33,476 bases of DNA from Candidatus Mediterraneibacter merdigallinarum (GCA_019117305.1 DWZZ01000054.1:1-33476); one strand, 5' to 3'; shown: positions 14,477 through 22,817, counted from the first letter of the stretch. Translations and numbers: made by a program. The notes: generated by a model not told the origin, from the sequence alone.

Positions 14477-15391
14477 GTGAGAGTCGGCGCGGTAATTGCG
14501 GCGGCCGGTGTTCCCGGCGGTTTTGCCGCATACGAAAAAACGGATTATACGGACGGACCGGACATGGTGAAACGGATGATACAGGTGTTTCACCAGGCCG
14601 GGGTGGAGGATGTGGCTGTTATAACAGGATATAAGGCAAGAGAGACTGAGAAAAGCCTGTCAAAGCTGGGGGCTGTATTTCTGCGGAGCCCGGATTATGC
14701 CGGTGAACAGATGCTGGATTATGCGGTCAGAGGTCTGGATTATTTCAGGAAAAGCTGTGAGCGGATCTTTTTCTGTCCTGCAGATGTACCGCTGTTTTCC
14801 GTACAGACTGTGAAAGCGATGACAGAGGCAGAAAGTCCGGTGGTCATTCCGGTGTATGAGGGGCGGAAAGGCCATCCCATCCTTATTCATGCCGATCTGG
14901 TGCCCGGGATCTGCGCATACCGGGGAGAGAGAGGACTCAAAGGCGCGGTTGACGCCTCGGGAGCAGCGGTCTGTCTGCTTCCGGTGGATGATGCGGGAGT
15001 TGCGCTGAGGGCAGGAACAGACCATGCGTTTGAACAGATGGCGTCCAGCAGAGAGATTCGTCAGATCTATCCCCGGGTAAAAGTACAGCTGGTCAGAAAC
15101 GAGCCCTTTTTCGGGCCGGGCATGGTAACGCTTTTAAAGCAGATACAGGCGCTGGGGTCTGTCCGGGAGGCCTGTGAAAAGACGGGAATGTCCTACAGTA
15201 AGGGATGGAGTCTGATCCGCACGGCGGAGCGGGAGACCGGATATACCATTGTAGACCGCAGTCCGGGCGGAAAAGGCGGCGGCGCGGCCCGGGTAAGCGA
15301 ACGGGGCCTGAAGCTTCTGGAACAGTATGAGCGGTTTGAAAAAGAGATTGCCCGGATTGCCCGGGAAAAGTACCGGGAGATTTTTGAATAG
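14477..15391 (+). CDS. Nucleotidyltransferase-like domain fused to ModE-type winged helix
   Basis: 304 residues from a GTG 3 bases after the previous stop. Residues 1-195 have the MobA/MocA nucleotidyltransferase fold signs (AVITGYKA, CPADVPLFS with Asp103, PVVIPVYEGRKGHPIL). The nucleotide loop, however, is AAAGVPGGFAAYEKTD instead of LAGGxSxRxGxxK, so the basic residues that bind triphosphate are missing. Residues 201-304 match the ModE/LysR-like N-terminal winged helix (ALGSVREACEKTGMSYSKGW, then VSERGLKLL). ModE represses molybdate uptake genes; here the ligand sensor may be the transferase-like domain binding a molybdopterin compound (inference). It lies directly upstream of modABC, with a terminator and a palindromic promoter between them. 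Confidence 0.85.
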   Translation: MRVGAVIAAAGVPGGFAAYEKTDYTDGPDMVKRMIQVFHQAGVEDVAVITGYKARETEKSLSKLGAVFLRSPDYAGEQMLDYAVRGLDYFRKSCERIFFCPADVPLFSVQTVKAMTEAESPVVIPVYEGRKGHPILIHADLVPGICAYRGERGLKGAVDASGAAVCLLPVDDAGVALRAGTDHAFEQMASSREIRQIYPRVKVQLVRNEPFFGPGMVTLLKQIQALGSVREACEKTGMSYSKGWSLIRTAERETGYTIVDRSPGGKGGGAARVSERGLKLLEQYERFEKEIARIAREKYREIFE

Positions 15392-15423
15392 GATGCAGTG
15401 AATAACTGCCGGTGTTTCCGGCA

Positions 15424-15459
15424 GATAAAAAGGCAGAAGAAGGTTGCTGCCTTTTTATC
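15424..15459 (+). terminator. Bidirectional intrinsic terminator before modA
   Basis: GATAAAAAGGCAG (15424-15436) and CTGCCTTTTTATC (15447-15459) form a perfect 13-bp stem with a 10-base loop whose right arm contains five Ts. It ends the purine operon, so modABC has its own promoter just downstream. Confidence 0.85.
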
Positions 15460-15469
15460 ACACCACCGA

Positions 15470-15508
15470 TTGTTTTTTAAAAAATAATCGAATATAATAT
15501 ACATATTA
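15470..15508 (+). promoter_or_regulatory. modABC promoter with overlapping palindromic operator
   Basis: TTGTTT (15470-15475), a 17-base spacer and TATAAT (15493-15498). The palindrome TAATAT-AC-ATATTA (15495-15508) covers the -10 and the likely start site. This is where a ModE-type repressor would act, and a ModE-domain protein is encoded immediately upstream. The site is AT-rich like known ModE boxes but not identical to them. Confidence 0.65.
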
Positions 15509-15638
15509 CAGCAACAGCAGGTGGAGCGGAAGACGGACCCGAAACCGGCAGACGGGGGACCATCCGATCCCGGCAGTGAAAGATCCGGAACTGCGCAAAG
15601 CAGTATGGAATAGAAAAAGAAGAAAGAGAAACAGTATT
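15509..15638 (+). ncRNA. Structured 5' leader of modA mRNA (possible cofactor-sensing RNA)
   Basis: About 130 bases lie between the promoter and the modA start with no convincing reading frame, and are rich in GGA/CCG blocks that can pair (GGATC/GATCC, GCAGT/ACTGC, CTGC-GCAAA-GCAG). Long leaders before mod genes may carry molybdenum-cofactor riboswitches. I could not align this one to that consensus by eye, so the call is tentative. Confidence 0.25.
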
Positions 15639-16511
15639 ATGAAGAAAAGAGTGTTGGCGGTAATGCTTGCGGCGGCTATGGTATTTTCAACAGCGGCATG
15701 CGGCAGCGGCACGGAGGATTCCGGTGAAAAAGGAAGTCAGGGAGAGAGTTCGGGAGAAGAGGAAACAGAGATCCAGGTATTTATTGCGGCCAGCCTGAAT
15801 ACGGTTATGACGGAACTGGCGGAAAAATATAATGAGGATCATCCAAATGTTAAAATCACATTTAATGCTGACAGTTCAGGAACACTTCTGACTCAGATTC
15901 AGGAAGGATATGAGTGCGATATTTTCTTCTCTGCCGCGCAGAAACAGATGGATGATCTGGAAGCGGACGGTCTTATGGTGGAAGGCACCCGCGCGGATGT
16001 AGTAAACAATCAGGTTGTTGTAGTTACACTGAAGGAGAGCGGCACAAAAGTGACAGGTCTTGAGAATCTGGGAGACGCGGAGAGTATCGCCCTGGCAGGC
16101 GGCAGCGTTCCGGTAGGCAGATATACAAGACAGGCTCTGATTAATCTTGGCGTTCTCCCTGAGACAGATGATCCGGCAGCGATTACGACAGAGGAAGTTT
16201 CAGAGGCTCTCGGCGGCGTGGAGATCAGTGAGCAGGACAACGTAAGCAAGGTGCTGACTGCGGTTGTGGAAGGATCCTGTGAAGTCGGAACGACCTACTA
16301 TTCTGATACATATGGATATGAGGATGATCTTGAAATTCTTGAGACAGTCAGCTATGATCTGACCGGAAATGTAATTTATCCCATCGCGAGAGTGGTAAAT
16401 GAGGAGGCTGACGATGCCCAGACTGCAGCTGCGGAGGATTTCCTTGAGTACGTGCTCTCGGATGAGGCGAAAGAAGTATTTGAAGCCTACTACTTTGATA
16501 CAAATGTATAA
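15639..16511 (+). CDS. modA: ModA, molybdate ABC transporter substrate-binding lipoprotein
   Basis: 290 residues from ATG 15639. This start gives a proper lipoprotein signal (MKKRVLAVMLAAAMVFSTAAC, cleavage before the Cys); the longer frame adds a charged leader and is unlikely. An acidic Ser/Glu linker follows, then the molybdate-binding fold: FIAASLNTVMTELAEKY, FNADSSGTLLTQIQEG, DIFFSAAQKQMDDL and a VPVGRYTRQALINLG hinge. It should capture molybdate or tungstate outside the cell and deliver it to ModBC, supplying the molybdenum hydroxylase. The ribosome site (AGAAAGAGA) is weak, leaving room for control through the leader. Confidence 0.93.
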   Translation: MKKRVLAVMLAAAMVFSTAACGSGTEDSGEKGSQGESSGEEETEIQVFIAASLNTVMTELAEKYNEDHPNVKITFNADSSGTLLTQIQEGYECDIFFSAAQKQMDDLEADGLMVEGTRADVVNNQVVVVTLKESGTKVTGLENLGDAESIALAGGSVPVGRYTRQALINLGVLPETDDPAAITTEEVSEALGGVEISEQDNVSKVLTAVVEGSCEVGTTYYSDTYGYEDDLEILETVSYDLTGNVIYPIARVVNEEADDAQTAAAEDFLEYVLSDEAKEVFEAYYFDTNV

Positions 16512-16552
16512 AGGACTGAAACAGTGAGCCGGTATTTTTCAGGAGGGAATAC

Positions 16553-17257
16553 ATGGAAGAGATAATGGATATTTTAAAGGAACTGGACTGGAGTCCGCTG
16601 TTTATTTCGCTGAAGACCGGAGTGGTAGCTACGGTAATCTCCTTTTTTCTGGGTATATTCGCGGCCAGAAAAGTAGTAAAGGCGTCTCCGGGGAAAAAGG
16701 CGGTGATTGACGGAATTCTGACGCTGCCCATGGTGCTTCCTCCCACGGTTGCGGGATTCTTCCTGCTGCTTCTGTTCAGCCGCAGGCGCCCGCTGGGAGA
16801 ATTCCTGTTCAATGAATTCGGTTTTAAAGTGGTACAGACATGGCTGGGCTGTATTATTGCGGCTACGGTGATCGCGTTCCCCCTGATGTACCGCAATGCC
16901 AGGGCGGCCATGGAGCAGATCGATGTGAATCTGATCTATGCCGGACGTACGCTTGGCATGTCTGATATTCAGATTTTCTGGAAGGTTGTGATTCCGGCAG
17001 CCGGTCCGGGCATTGCATCAGGAACCATTCTGACGTTTGCCAGAGCACTGGGAGAATACGGCGCCACATCCATGCTGGCAGGCAATATACCGGGAAAGAC
17101 AGGAACTATATCCCAGAAGATTGCAATGGTTATTCAGGACGGAGATTATCTGACTGCCGGAATCTGGGTGGCGGTAGTTATGCTCATCGCTTTTGTGGTG
17201 ATCTTTCTGATGAATCTTATCTCCGGGAAAAAGATGAAGAATGTAGGGAGGTGGTAG
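16553..17257 (+). CDS. modB: ModB, molybdate ABC transporter permease
   Basis: 234 residues with five or six membrane spans and the ABC permease coupling motif region near the C-terminal half (ARTLGMSDIQIFWKVVIPAA, then FARALGEYGATSML), typical of ModB. The LPMVLPPTVAGFFLLLLF stretch is also characteristic. GGAGGG lies 6 bases before the ATG. Located 41 bases after modA and 3 bases before modC, so clearly one operon. Confidence 0.95.
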   Translation: MEEIMDILKELDWSPLFISLKTGVVATVISFFLGIFAARKVVKASPGKKAVIDGILTLPMVLPPTVAGFFLLLLFSRRRPLGEFLFNEFGFKVVQTWLGCIIAATVIAFPLMYRNARAAMEQIDVNLIYAGRTLGMSDIQIFWKVVIPAAGPGIASGTILTFARALGEYGATSMLAGNIPGKTGTISQKIAMVIQDGDYLTAGIWVAVVMLIAFVVIFLMNLISGKKMKNVGRW

Positions 17258-17260
17258 GCT

Positions 17261-18298
17261 GTGGGCGTATCCGTACATATAAAGAAACAACTGGACAGCT
17301 TCCTTCTGGATATCAGTTTTGAGAGCGAGGCAAAGCGGATCGGTATTCTGGGAGCTTCCGGGTGCGGAAAGAGCATGACGCTTAAGAGTATTGCCGGAAT
17401 TGTGGTTCCGGACGAGGGAAAAATCGAGGCCGGCGGCAGAGTGTTTTTTGACAGCAGCGCCCGGATCAATCTGAAGCCCCAGAAACGCAACGCAGGATAT
17501 CTGTTTCAGAATTACGCCCTGTTCCCTACTATGACAGTAGAAAAGAATATCGCGGCGGGACTGAGGGGAAACCGGGCGGAAACCGCGGCCCGGGTGAAAC
17601 AGATGGCAGAAAAGTTCCAGCTTCAGGGGCTGGAAAAGAGGCTGCCGTCAGAGCTGTCCGGAGGGCAGCAGCAGAGAGTCGCTCTTGCCCGTATTATGGC
17701 ATATGAGCCGGATATCATCCTTCTGGACGAGCCATTTTCCGCACTGGATATGTATCTGAAAGATCAACTTCAGAGAGAATTGTCAGAAATGCTGAAAGAC
17801 TATGAGGGAACCGTAATACTGGTGTCCCACAACCGGGATGAAGTGTACCGCTTCAGCGAAGAGCTGCTGGTAATAGACCAGGGAAAGATTGCTGTCAGCG
17901 GAAAGACGAAAGAGATATTTGAAAATCCGGTGAGCAAAGAGGCGGCCCGGCTGACCGGCTGCAAAAACTTTTCCCGCGCCTGCAGGCTGGACGCGCATAC
18001 GGCGGAGGCTCTGGACTGGGGGATTACGCTGCATACCTCCGGCGAGATCCCGGAAGACACACTGTGGATCGGATACCGTGCCCATGATTTTGTCCCTGTG
18101 TGGGGAGAGGGCGGAGAGAATATGCTGAAGTTCGACCTGGAGAGCAGCGCGGAACTTCCTTTTGAACATAATTATTACATAAAGGCCGGAGAAACCGTAT
18201 GCTGGTTTATCCAGCGGGAGAAAATGAGCGTGATCGAAGAAAGGGGACTGCCGGATTATCTCAGGCTGGAAGAGGAGAAAATGCTGTTCCTGAAGTAA
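17261..18298 (+). CDS. modC: ModC, molybdate ABC transporter ATPase
   Basis: 345 residues from a GTG with GGGAGGTGG upstream. Walker A GASGCGKS at 31-38, Q-loop LFQNYALFP, signature LSGGQQQR at 132-139, Walker B LLDEPFSALD with Asp156-Glu157, and the switch His in LVSHNRDEV. The region after about 235 is the regulatory C-terminal part, shorter and more divergent than the E. coli Mop/TOBE domain. It powers molybdate import with ModB. Confidence 0.94.
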   Translation: MGVSVHIKKQLDSFLLDISFESEAKRIGILGASGCGKSMTLKSIAGIVVPDEGKIEAGGRVFFDSSARINLKPQKRNAGYLFQNYALFPTMTVEKNIAAGLRGNRAETAARVKQMAEKFQLQGLEKRLPSELSGGQQQRVALARIMAYEPDIILLDEPFSALDMYLKDQLQRELSEMLKDYEGTVILVSHNRDEVYRFSEELLVIDQGKIAVSGKTKEIFENPVSKEAARLTGCKNFSRACRLDAHTAEALDWGITLHTSGEIPEDTLWIGYRAHDFVPVWGEGGENMLKFDLESSAELPFEHNYYIKAGETVCWFIQREKMSVIEERGLPDYLRLEEEKMLFLK

Positions 18299-18378
18299 GA
18301 AATTCCGCTTTCAGATACCGGCCGGATGAGAGACGGATGCCGGTTCAGATGATCTGTGCAAAATTTTGAAAAAGTATA

Positions 18379-18407
18379 TTTACATGGTGCCGCTTCTGTT
18401 ATATAAT
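18379..18407 (+). promoter_or_regulatory. Promoter of the MATE transporter gene
   Basis: TTTACA (18379-18384), a 17-base spacer and TATAAT (18402-18407), 34 bases before the start codon. No terminator with a T-run was found after modC; ACCGGC/GCCGGT around 18318-18345 is only a weak hairpin. Confidence 0.7.
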
Positions 18408-18441
18408 CTGCATTTGGATTTTAGTAACGGGGGAAGATACT

Positions 18442-19836
18442 ATGAAAGCAGTTCAATCTGATATGACAACAGGAAGTCCGATGAAAATTATCTTTAATTT
18501 TACTCTGCCGATTTTCATCGGAAATGTGTTTCAGCAGTTTTATAATATGGCCGATGCGGTAATTGTAGGAAAATTTGTGGGAAATAAAGCCCTGGCTGCC
18601 GTGGGAAGCACAGGGACGATTATGTTTCTGATCTATGGATTCGTGGTTGGAATGACAGCAGGATTTACCGTGCTTACCGCTCAGAAATTCGGCGCCGGAG
18701 ATATGCCGGCCATGCGCAGAACCGTGGTGGGAGCTTCGTTCTTGTCGCTGGTTGTGGGACTGGTGCTTACCGCGGCATTTATGGTGTTTATGAAGCCATG
18801 GCTTGTTCTGATGCATACACCGGAAGATATTTTTGCAGACGCCTATGCATATATTATGATTATCAGCGCCGGCATACTGGCCCAGATGCTCTATAATCTT
18901 CTGGCAAGCATCCTGCGGGCATTGGGAAACAGCAAGGTGCCTCTGTATTTTCTGATTCTGGCGGCTCTGCTGAATATTGTGCTGGATCTGGTACTCATCA
19001 TTGTATTTCATATGGGAGCGGCAGGAGCAGCTGTCGCGACGGTGATTTCCCAGGGAATTTCCGGAGTACTGTGTCTGTTCTACATAATCAGAAAAGTCCC
19101 TCTTCTGCGTCTGACCCGGGATGACAGGCATCTGTCCGGAGATCTTCTGCGGACGCAGATCCGGATCGGAATTCCTATGGCTCTGCAGTATTCGATTACT
19201 GCTGTGGGAACCATGATGGTGCAGTCTGCCCTGAATATTCTGGGCTCTACTCTGGTAGCGGCATATACGGCAGCAGGCAAGATTGAACAGATCGTTACGC
19301 AGGCATACGTGGCAATGGGCACGACGATGGCGACCTATGGCGCCCAGAATATGGGGGCGGGAGATGTGTCCCGGATACGGCAGGGGTTCAAGGCGTCTAC
19401 AATTATCGGAGTCATATATGCCATTGTCTCAGCGGCGCTTGTCATGACAGTAGGAAAATATATGACTTACCTGTTCGTATCAGAAGATGTGGCGTTGATT
19501 ATGGATTCGGTAAATACATATCTTATCTGTGTTGGAATCTTTTTTATTCCTCTGGCGATTGTAAATATTTACCGGAACGGAATTCAGGGGCTTGGATACG
19601 GCCTGCTTCCCATGATGGCCGGTGTGGCCGAGCTGGTGGGAAGAGGCGTAGTTGCCGTGATTGCGGCCGGTCAGAAAAGTTATCTGGGCGTATGCCTTGC
19701 AAGTCCTGCGGCCTGGGTGCTGGCTTCTCTGCTTCTGATCGGAATGTACTACTATGTAGTCAAAATTGATCTGAAAAAAATATTCCCGGACAAATATGCC
19801 GGAAACAAAAAAAAGAGCGGTTTACGCTCTCGGTGA
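18442..19836 (+). CDS. MATE family efflux transporter
   Basis: 464 residues and about 12 membrane segments, the usual MATE length. Conserved signs are MADAVIVGKFVGNKALAAVGSTG early, ILRALGNSKVPLYF in the first half, and the matching second-half repeat with YTAAGKIEQI, YGAQNMGAGDVSRI and YRNGIQGLGYGLLPMM. Members export drugs or metabolites with sodium or protons. GGGGGAAG lies 7 bases before the ATG. It has its own promoter, so a link to purine catabolism is not shown. The last residues (KKKSGLRSR) are encoded by bases that also form a minus-strand terminator. Confidence 0.93.
   Translation: MKAVQSDMTTGSPMKIIFNFTLPIFIGNVFQQFYNMADAVIVGKFVGNKALAAVGSTGTIMFLIYGFVVGMTAGFTVLTAQKFGAGDMPAMRRTVVGASFLSLVVGLVLTAAFMVFMKPWLVLMHTPEDIFADAYAYIMIISAGILAQMLYNLLASILRALGNSKVPLYFLILAALLNIVLDLVLIIVFHMGAAGAAVATVISQGISGVLCLFYIIRKVPLLRLTRDDRHLSGDLLRTQIRIGIPMALQYSITAVGTMMVQSALNILGSTLVAAYTAAGKIEQIVTQAYVAMGTTMATYGAQNMGAGDVSRIRQGFKASTIIGVIYAIVSAALVMTVGKYMTYLFVSEDVALIMDSVNTYLICVGIFFIPLAIVNIYRNGIQGLGYGLLPMMAGVAELVGRGVVAVIAAGQKSYLGVCLASPAAWVLASLLLIGMYYYVVKIDLKKIFPDKYAGNKKKSGLRSR
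19806..19830 (-). terminator. Minus-strand intrinsic terminator inside the MATE 3' end
   Basis: Read on the minus strand, AGAGCG-TAAAC-CGCTCT (19814-19830) is followed by eight Ts (A-run 19807-19814). It would stop transcripts coming from the minus-strand genes at 19983-21225 and overlaps the final MATE codons. Confidence 0.7.
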
Positions 19837-19982
19837 TTCTATATTTAGTCGAAGTCCAATGGCCGTGCACACAAGCTGTATGAACAGCCATTGTCTTCTG
19901 TTTTCATGGTTTCAGAATAACAGGAAAATGTGAATCCGGTGTGACAATATACAGAAGAAATTTTAAAAATTATAAAAAGAAA

Positions 19983-20294
19983 CTAAACTTTTCCGGCGAT
20001 GGTATGCATAGAGTCCAGAGAGGCCTGCGTCCATCGCTTTTTCTCTGTCTCAAACCGTTCGTGCAGCCAGGCCATTGCCTGATCCATGCCCTCCTCAGAG
20101 AGCGGGAAGGAAGCGCTTTCTTTCTGATCGTCCGGCGTCTCTTCAAAGCACCAGGGCTCCGGATATACGTATGCGGTAAAGGTAGTGCTGTTTTTGCCGT
20201 CATCGCCTGCAAGGTAATACCGCATTCCCTGATGGCTTCCGGAGAAAGGCTCCTTCTTCAGTCCGCTGAAGGGTACAAGTCTTTTATCAATCAT
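19983..20294 (-). CDS. Small uncharacterised protein
   Basis: 103 residues (MIDKRLVPFSGLKKEPFSGS at the start), soluble, with several aromatic residues and an acidic helix near the C-terminus ending in AWLHERFETEKKRW. No motif assigns a function. I believe similar short proteins occur in Lachnospiraceae genomes, but this is from memory. The ribosome site is poor: AAAGGA lies over 15 bases upstream. An ATG four codons ahead opens a mini-frame ending in ATGA at this start, which might allow coupling. Confidence 0.65.
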   Translation of the reverse strand: MIDKRLVPFSGLKKEPFSGSHQGMRYYLAGDDGKNSTTFTAYVYPEPWCFEETPDDQKESASFPLSEEGMDQAMAWLHERFETEKKRWTQASLDSMHTIAGKV

Positions 20295-20358
20295 GAGATA
20301 TACATCCGTCCTTTCCAGAGTTATAGAAATGTACCGCCTGTCCGCTGTACACAGTGTC

Positions 20359-20393
20359 AGCCCGAAATTCTCTGCCGGGAGTTGTTTCGGGCT
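20359..20393. terminator. Stem-loop downstream of the truncated substrate-binding protein gene
   Basis: AGCCCGAAA (20359-20367) and TTTCGGGCT (20385-20393) form a perfect 9-bp stem just past the stop of the minus-strand substrate-binding protein gene. No long T-run follows on the minus strand, so termination is plausible but may be inefficient. The remainder of the 130-base gap shows nothing else. Confidence 0.5.
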
Positions 20394-20424
20394 GCTGTTT
20401 TAAATCTGCTGTATCTTTATTATA

Positions 20425-21225
20425 TCACTGGGTGGCTATGGCTGCAAATTTTGTTGTAACCAGATCATCATATGGAGCGCGCTTTTCCAGTTCTCCGGCG
20501 CTTTCCAGAATATCCTGGAGAAGATCAAAGCTGCTTTCTTCAAAGATCAGATTGCTTTTCCATGTATCCTGATCGTAATAGCGGGTTACGATGGTTGTGA
20601 TGGTTTCCAGATCTGTCTCCGGGAACTGCGGTTCAATAACGGCGGCAATTTCTTCCGGCGAATGAGCCTGCACATAGTCCATTCCTTTCTGAAGAGCATT
20701 TGTGAAACCCTGGATAACATCAGGATTTTCATCAATATAGCTCTGCTTTGCGCTGAAAGCGGTGTAGGGAACATAGCCGCTGTCCTCGCCCAGGGAGGCT
20801 ACCACATAGCCTTTTCCCTCGGATTCAAGAGTTGTGGCGCCCGGTTCGAACTCAACCGTGAAATCCCCCTGGCCCTCTGAAAATGCGGCGGCGGTGGAGC
20901 CGAAGTCGATACTCTGATTGATTTCCAGATCTGTCTCCGGGTCAATGCCGTTTTCTTTCAGAATATATTCAAATACCATTTCAGGCATACCGCCTTTGCG
21001 TCCCCCAAGTACCAGATGGCCTTTCAGGTCTTCCCAGGAGAAATCATCCATTTCTTCCCTTGCCACAAGGAAATTGCCTGCCCGCTGCGTGAGCTGGGCA
21101 AAGTTAACGACATAGTCGGTTGCTCCCTCGTTGTAGGTATAGATGGAAGCTTCAGAGCCCATGAAGCCAATATCGGCCTCACCGGAAATTACAGCGGTCA
21201 TTGTCTTGTCTGCTCCGAACGGGGT
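20425..21225 (-). pseudogene. NitT/TauT-type ABC substrate-binding protein, 5' part removed by prophage insertion
   Basis: The frame encodes about 266 residues and begins mid-protein: GADKTMTAVISGEADIGFMG is the family's usual internal segment, normally preceded by a lipoprotein signal and 60-100 residues. Directly upstream the frame runs into a stop at 21226-21228, inside sequence adjoining the phage recombinase gene. The rest is intact to a normal C-terminus (GSTAAAFSEGQGDFTVEFEP, DLVTTKFAAIATQ). ATG 21201 is internal and lacks a ribosome site, so no functional product is expected. The missing 5' part should sit at the far prophage end. Family members bind nitrate, sulfonates, thiamine precursors and similar ligands; which one is unclear. 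Confidence 0.88.
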
Positions 21226-21247
21226 TCACAATTTAGGCAGAGACAGC
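21214..21247. other. Prophage-chromosome junction (hybrid attachment site)
   Basis: Conserved substrate-binding-protein codons end at about 21216 and the in-frame stop is at 21226-21228. The recombinase stop codon is at 21248-21250. The crossover therefore lies within these bases, next to the recombinase 3' end, as is usual for large serine integrases. The 2-bp core cannot be fixed without the other junction. Confidence 0.75.
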
Positions 21248-22642
21248 TTAAATAAAGTCAACAAAATCAACGGTATAATCCGGCTTCAAATGGATCTGCC
21301 GGATTGTATTTCGCCAGAAAGCACGCCGGTTTTCCGGGCTGAGGGAATTATATATTGACCGGAAATCTTTCTGCAGGAGATTCTCAATAAAAGTATAATC
21401 CTGTTCCGGTTCCGGGACACTGACTGCAAGCTGCTTTTTCTCCTCTTCCAGTGTATCATATTCCTTACTATAATAGTCCCAGTCTATGCGTCCTTTCTGG
21501 AATAAGATATTCAGACGCTCCATTTCTTTGTCAATCTGTTTTTCTGTCCGGACTTTCGGACTCTCTTTCTTCTTCTGTTTTTTGATATCCTCCACACGAA
21601 TCTTGTATGCTTCAAATTCACGTTCCAGGTTTTCCAGCAGGTAATTCTCAATCAGGTTCTGACTTACCTTGTGCGTATTGGTGCAGATCCGGTCAATCAT
21701 TGCCCGATTGCATCTGTAATAACAGTAGTCCCGCTTTTCTCCGGTCTTCCGATTGATGATCGAGCGGCATCCAGTGCCACATAAGAGCTGGCCGCACACA
21801 GGGCAGCGGATCATCCCGGAGAAATAGTAGATCCTTCCGGAGGGTGTTCGTTTGATGTTTTTGTGGCTGATCTGCTGGATCCGGGCCCAGCGCTCTTCTG
21901 ACAGATAGGCGGGGCAGTATGGAATCCCCCGGTAGGTTCCCTTATAAAATTCACTTGATAGCATGGTTCTGAGCACGCTGTAGGAAAATGTCGGGTCATA
22001 ATTCCGCTGCATGTAGCGGAGAGTTGCCTGCTTTGCCTGATGCTTCTCAAAATAATCATAGAACGCATTTACCATTTCTTCCTGATCAGGGTCTTTGACC
22101 ATACATTTTTTTCCGTCTACAATCCCGACCTTGTAGCCGCGGGGCATGTTTGCACCTCCAAAGATTACTTTACCCTGACGTATTGATGCCTCGTTTACAA
22201 ATTTAATACGTTCGGATGTAGTATCTACTTCATTCTGTCCGATTGACAGTACTACATTAAGCTGCAGCCGGCCATCCCGGGTTTCCATGTTAATGCCGGG
22301 CTCAGAAGCGGATATCCAGTATACACCGTACTCATCCAGAATATCCTGCACTTTGTAGAAGTCAGACATGTTACGAAACCACCGGTCCAGTCGCCAGAAT
22401 AGGATCACGTCAATGTTTCCGGCTTTCACGTCCTCCAGAAGGGCATGGATCGCTTTTCGCTTCTTCAGTTCCTTCCGTGCGGTTTTCCCCTCATCCGCAT
22501 AGACTCCGACCGGAATCATGCCGTGATCTTTTGCATAGCGTGCAAGGTATTCACGCTGGGCTTCAAGGGATTTTCCATGCATGCATTGCTCTGCTGTAGA
22601 GACTCTTATGTAGAGTGCGCAGCGCTTGATCTTTTCAGACAA
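21248..22642 (-). CDS. Large serine recombinase (phage integrase)
   Basis: About 464 residues. N-terminal resolvase catalytic domain with the nucleophile Ser in YIRVSTAEQ (residue 15 from the chosen start), Arg-rich FWRLDRWFRN and the ERIKFVNEA helix. A recombinase DNA-binding domain follows (GYKVGIVDGKKCMVKD). Next is a zinc ribbon (CPVCGQLLCGTGC, then YYRC and a late Cys) interrupted by the coiled-coil region rich in Lys/Glu near residues 350-410. AAGGGAG touches the ATG at 22651, so the TTG three codons later (22642), 9 bases from that site, is the better start. The 3' end abuts the integration junction. It performs attP x attB integration; excision would need a directionality factor not recognised here. 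Confidence 0.93.
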   Translation of the reverse strand: MSEKIKRCALYIRVSTAEQCMHGKSLEAQREYLARYAKDHGMIPVGVYADEGKTARKELKKRKAIHALLEDVKAGNIDVILFWRLDRWFRNMSDFYKVQDILDEYGVYWISASEPGINMETRDGRLQLNVVLSIGQNEVDTTSERIKFVNEASIRQGKVIFGGANMPRGYKVGIVDGKKCMVKDPDQEEMVNAFYDYFEKHQAKQATLRYMQRNYDPTFSYSVLRTMLSSEFYKGTYRGIPYCPAYLSEERWARIQQISHKNIKRTPSGRIYYFSGMIRCPVCGQLLCGTGCRSIINRKTGEKRDYCYYRCNRAMIDRICTNTHKVSQNLIENYLLENLEREFEAYKIRVEDIKKQKKKESPKVRTEKQIDKEMERLNILFQKGRIDWDYYSKEYDTLEEEKKQLAVSVPEPEQDYTFIENLLQKDFRSIYNSLSPENRRAFWRNTIRQIHLKPDYTVDFVDFI

Positions 22643-22690
22643 TAATATCATCTCCCTTATTCATTTGTATGAAAAATAAGTATAAAAATA

Positions 22691-22779
22691 ACAGCCAGAC
22701 TATGAACTGATGTTCTGGATTGTGTGGCTGTACCGAAGATGATACAATATTCCGTGGATAAGGTATCGTATATCTTCGG
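22691..22779. repeat. Two consecutive stem-loops upstream of the recombinase gene
   Basis: ACAGCCA (22691-22697) pairs with TGGCTGT (22725-22731). CCGAAGATGATAC (22733-22745) pairs with GTATC (22763-22767) plus ATCTTCGG (22772-22779), with a 4-base bulge. They fill the gap between the recombinase start and the antitoxin RNA promoter and no gene is visible there. They may regulate the recombinase leader or form the toxin mRNA 3' end (inference). Confidence 0.45.
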
Positions 22780-22817
22780 ATATACACAGCTGCTTCGGTG
22801 CGCCAACACTGGAGCAG

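Noticed and set aside
15576-15638. N-terminal extension of modA
   Set aside because: The extra 21 residues are highly charged and would bury the lipoprotein signal; the internal ATG gives a normal signal and lipobox.
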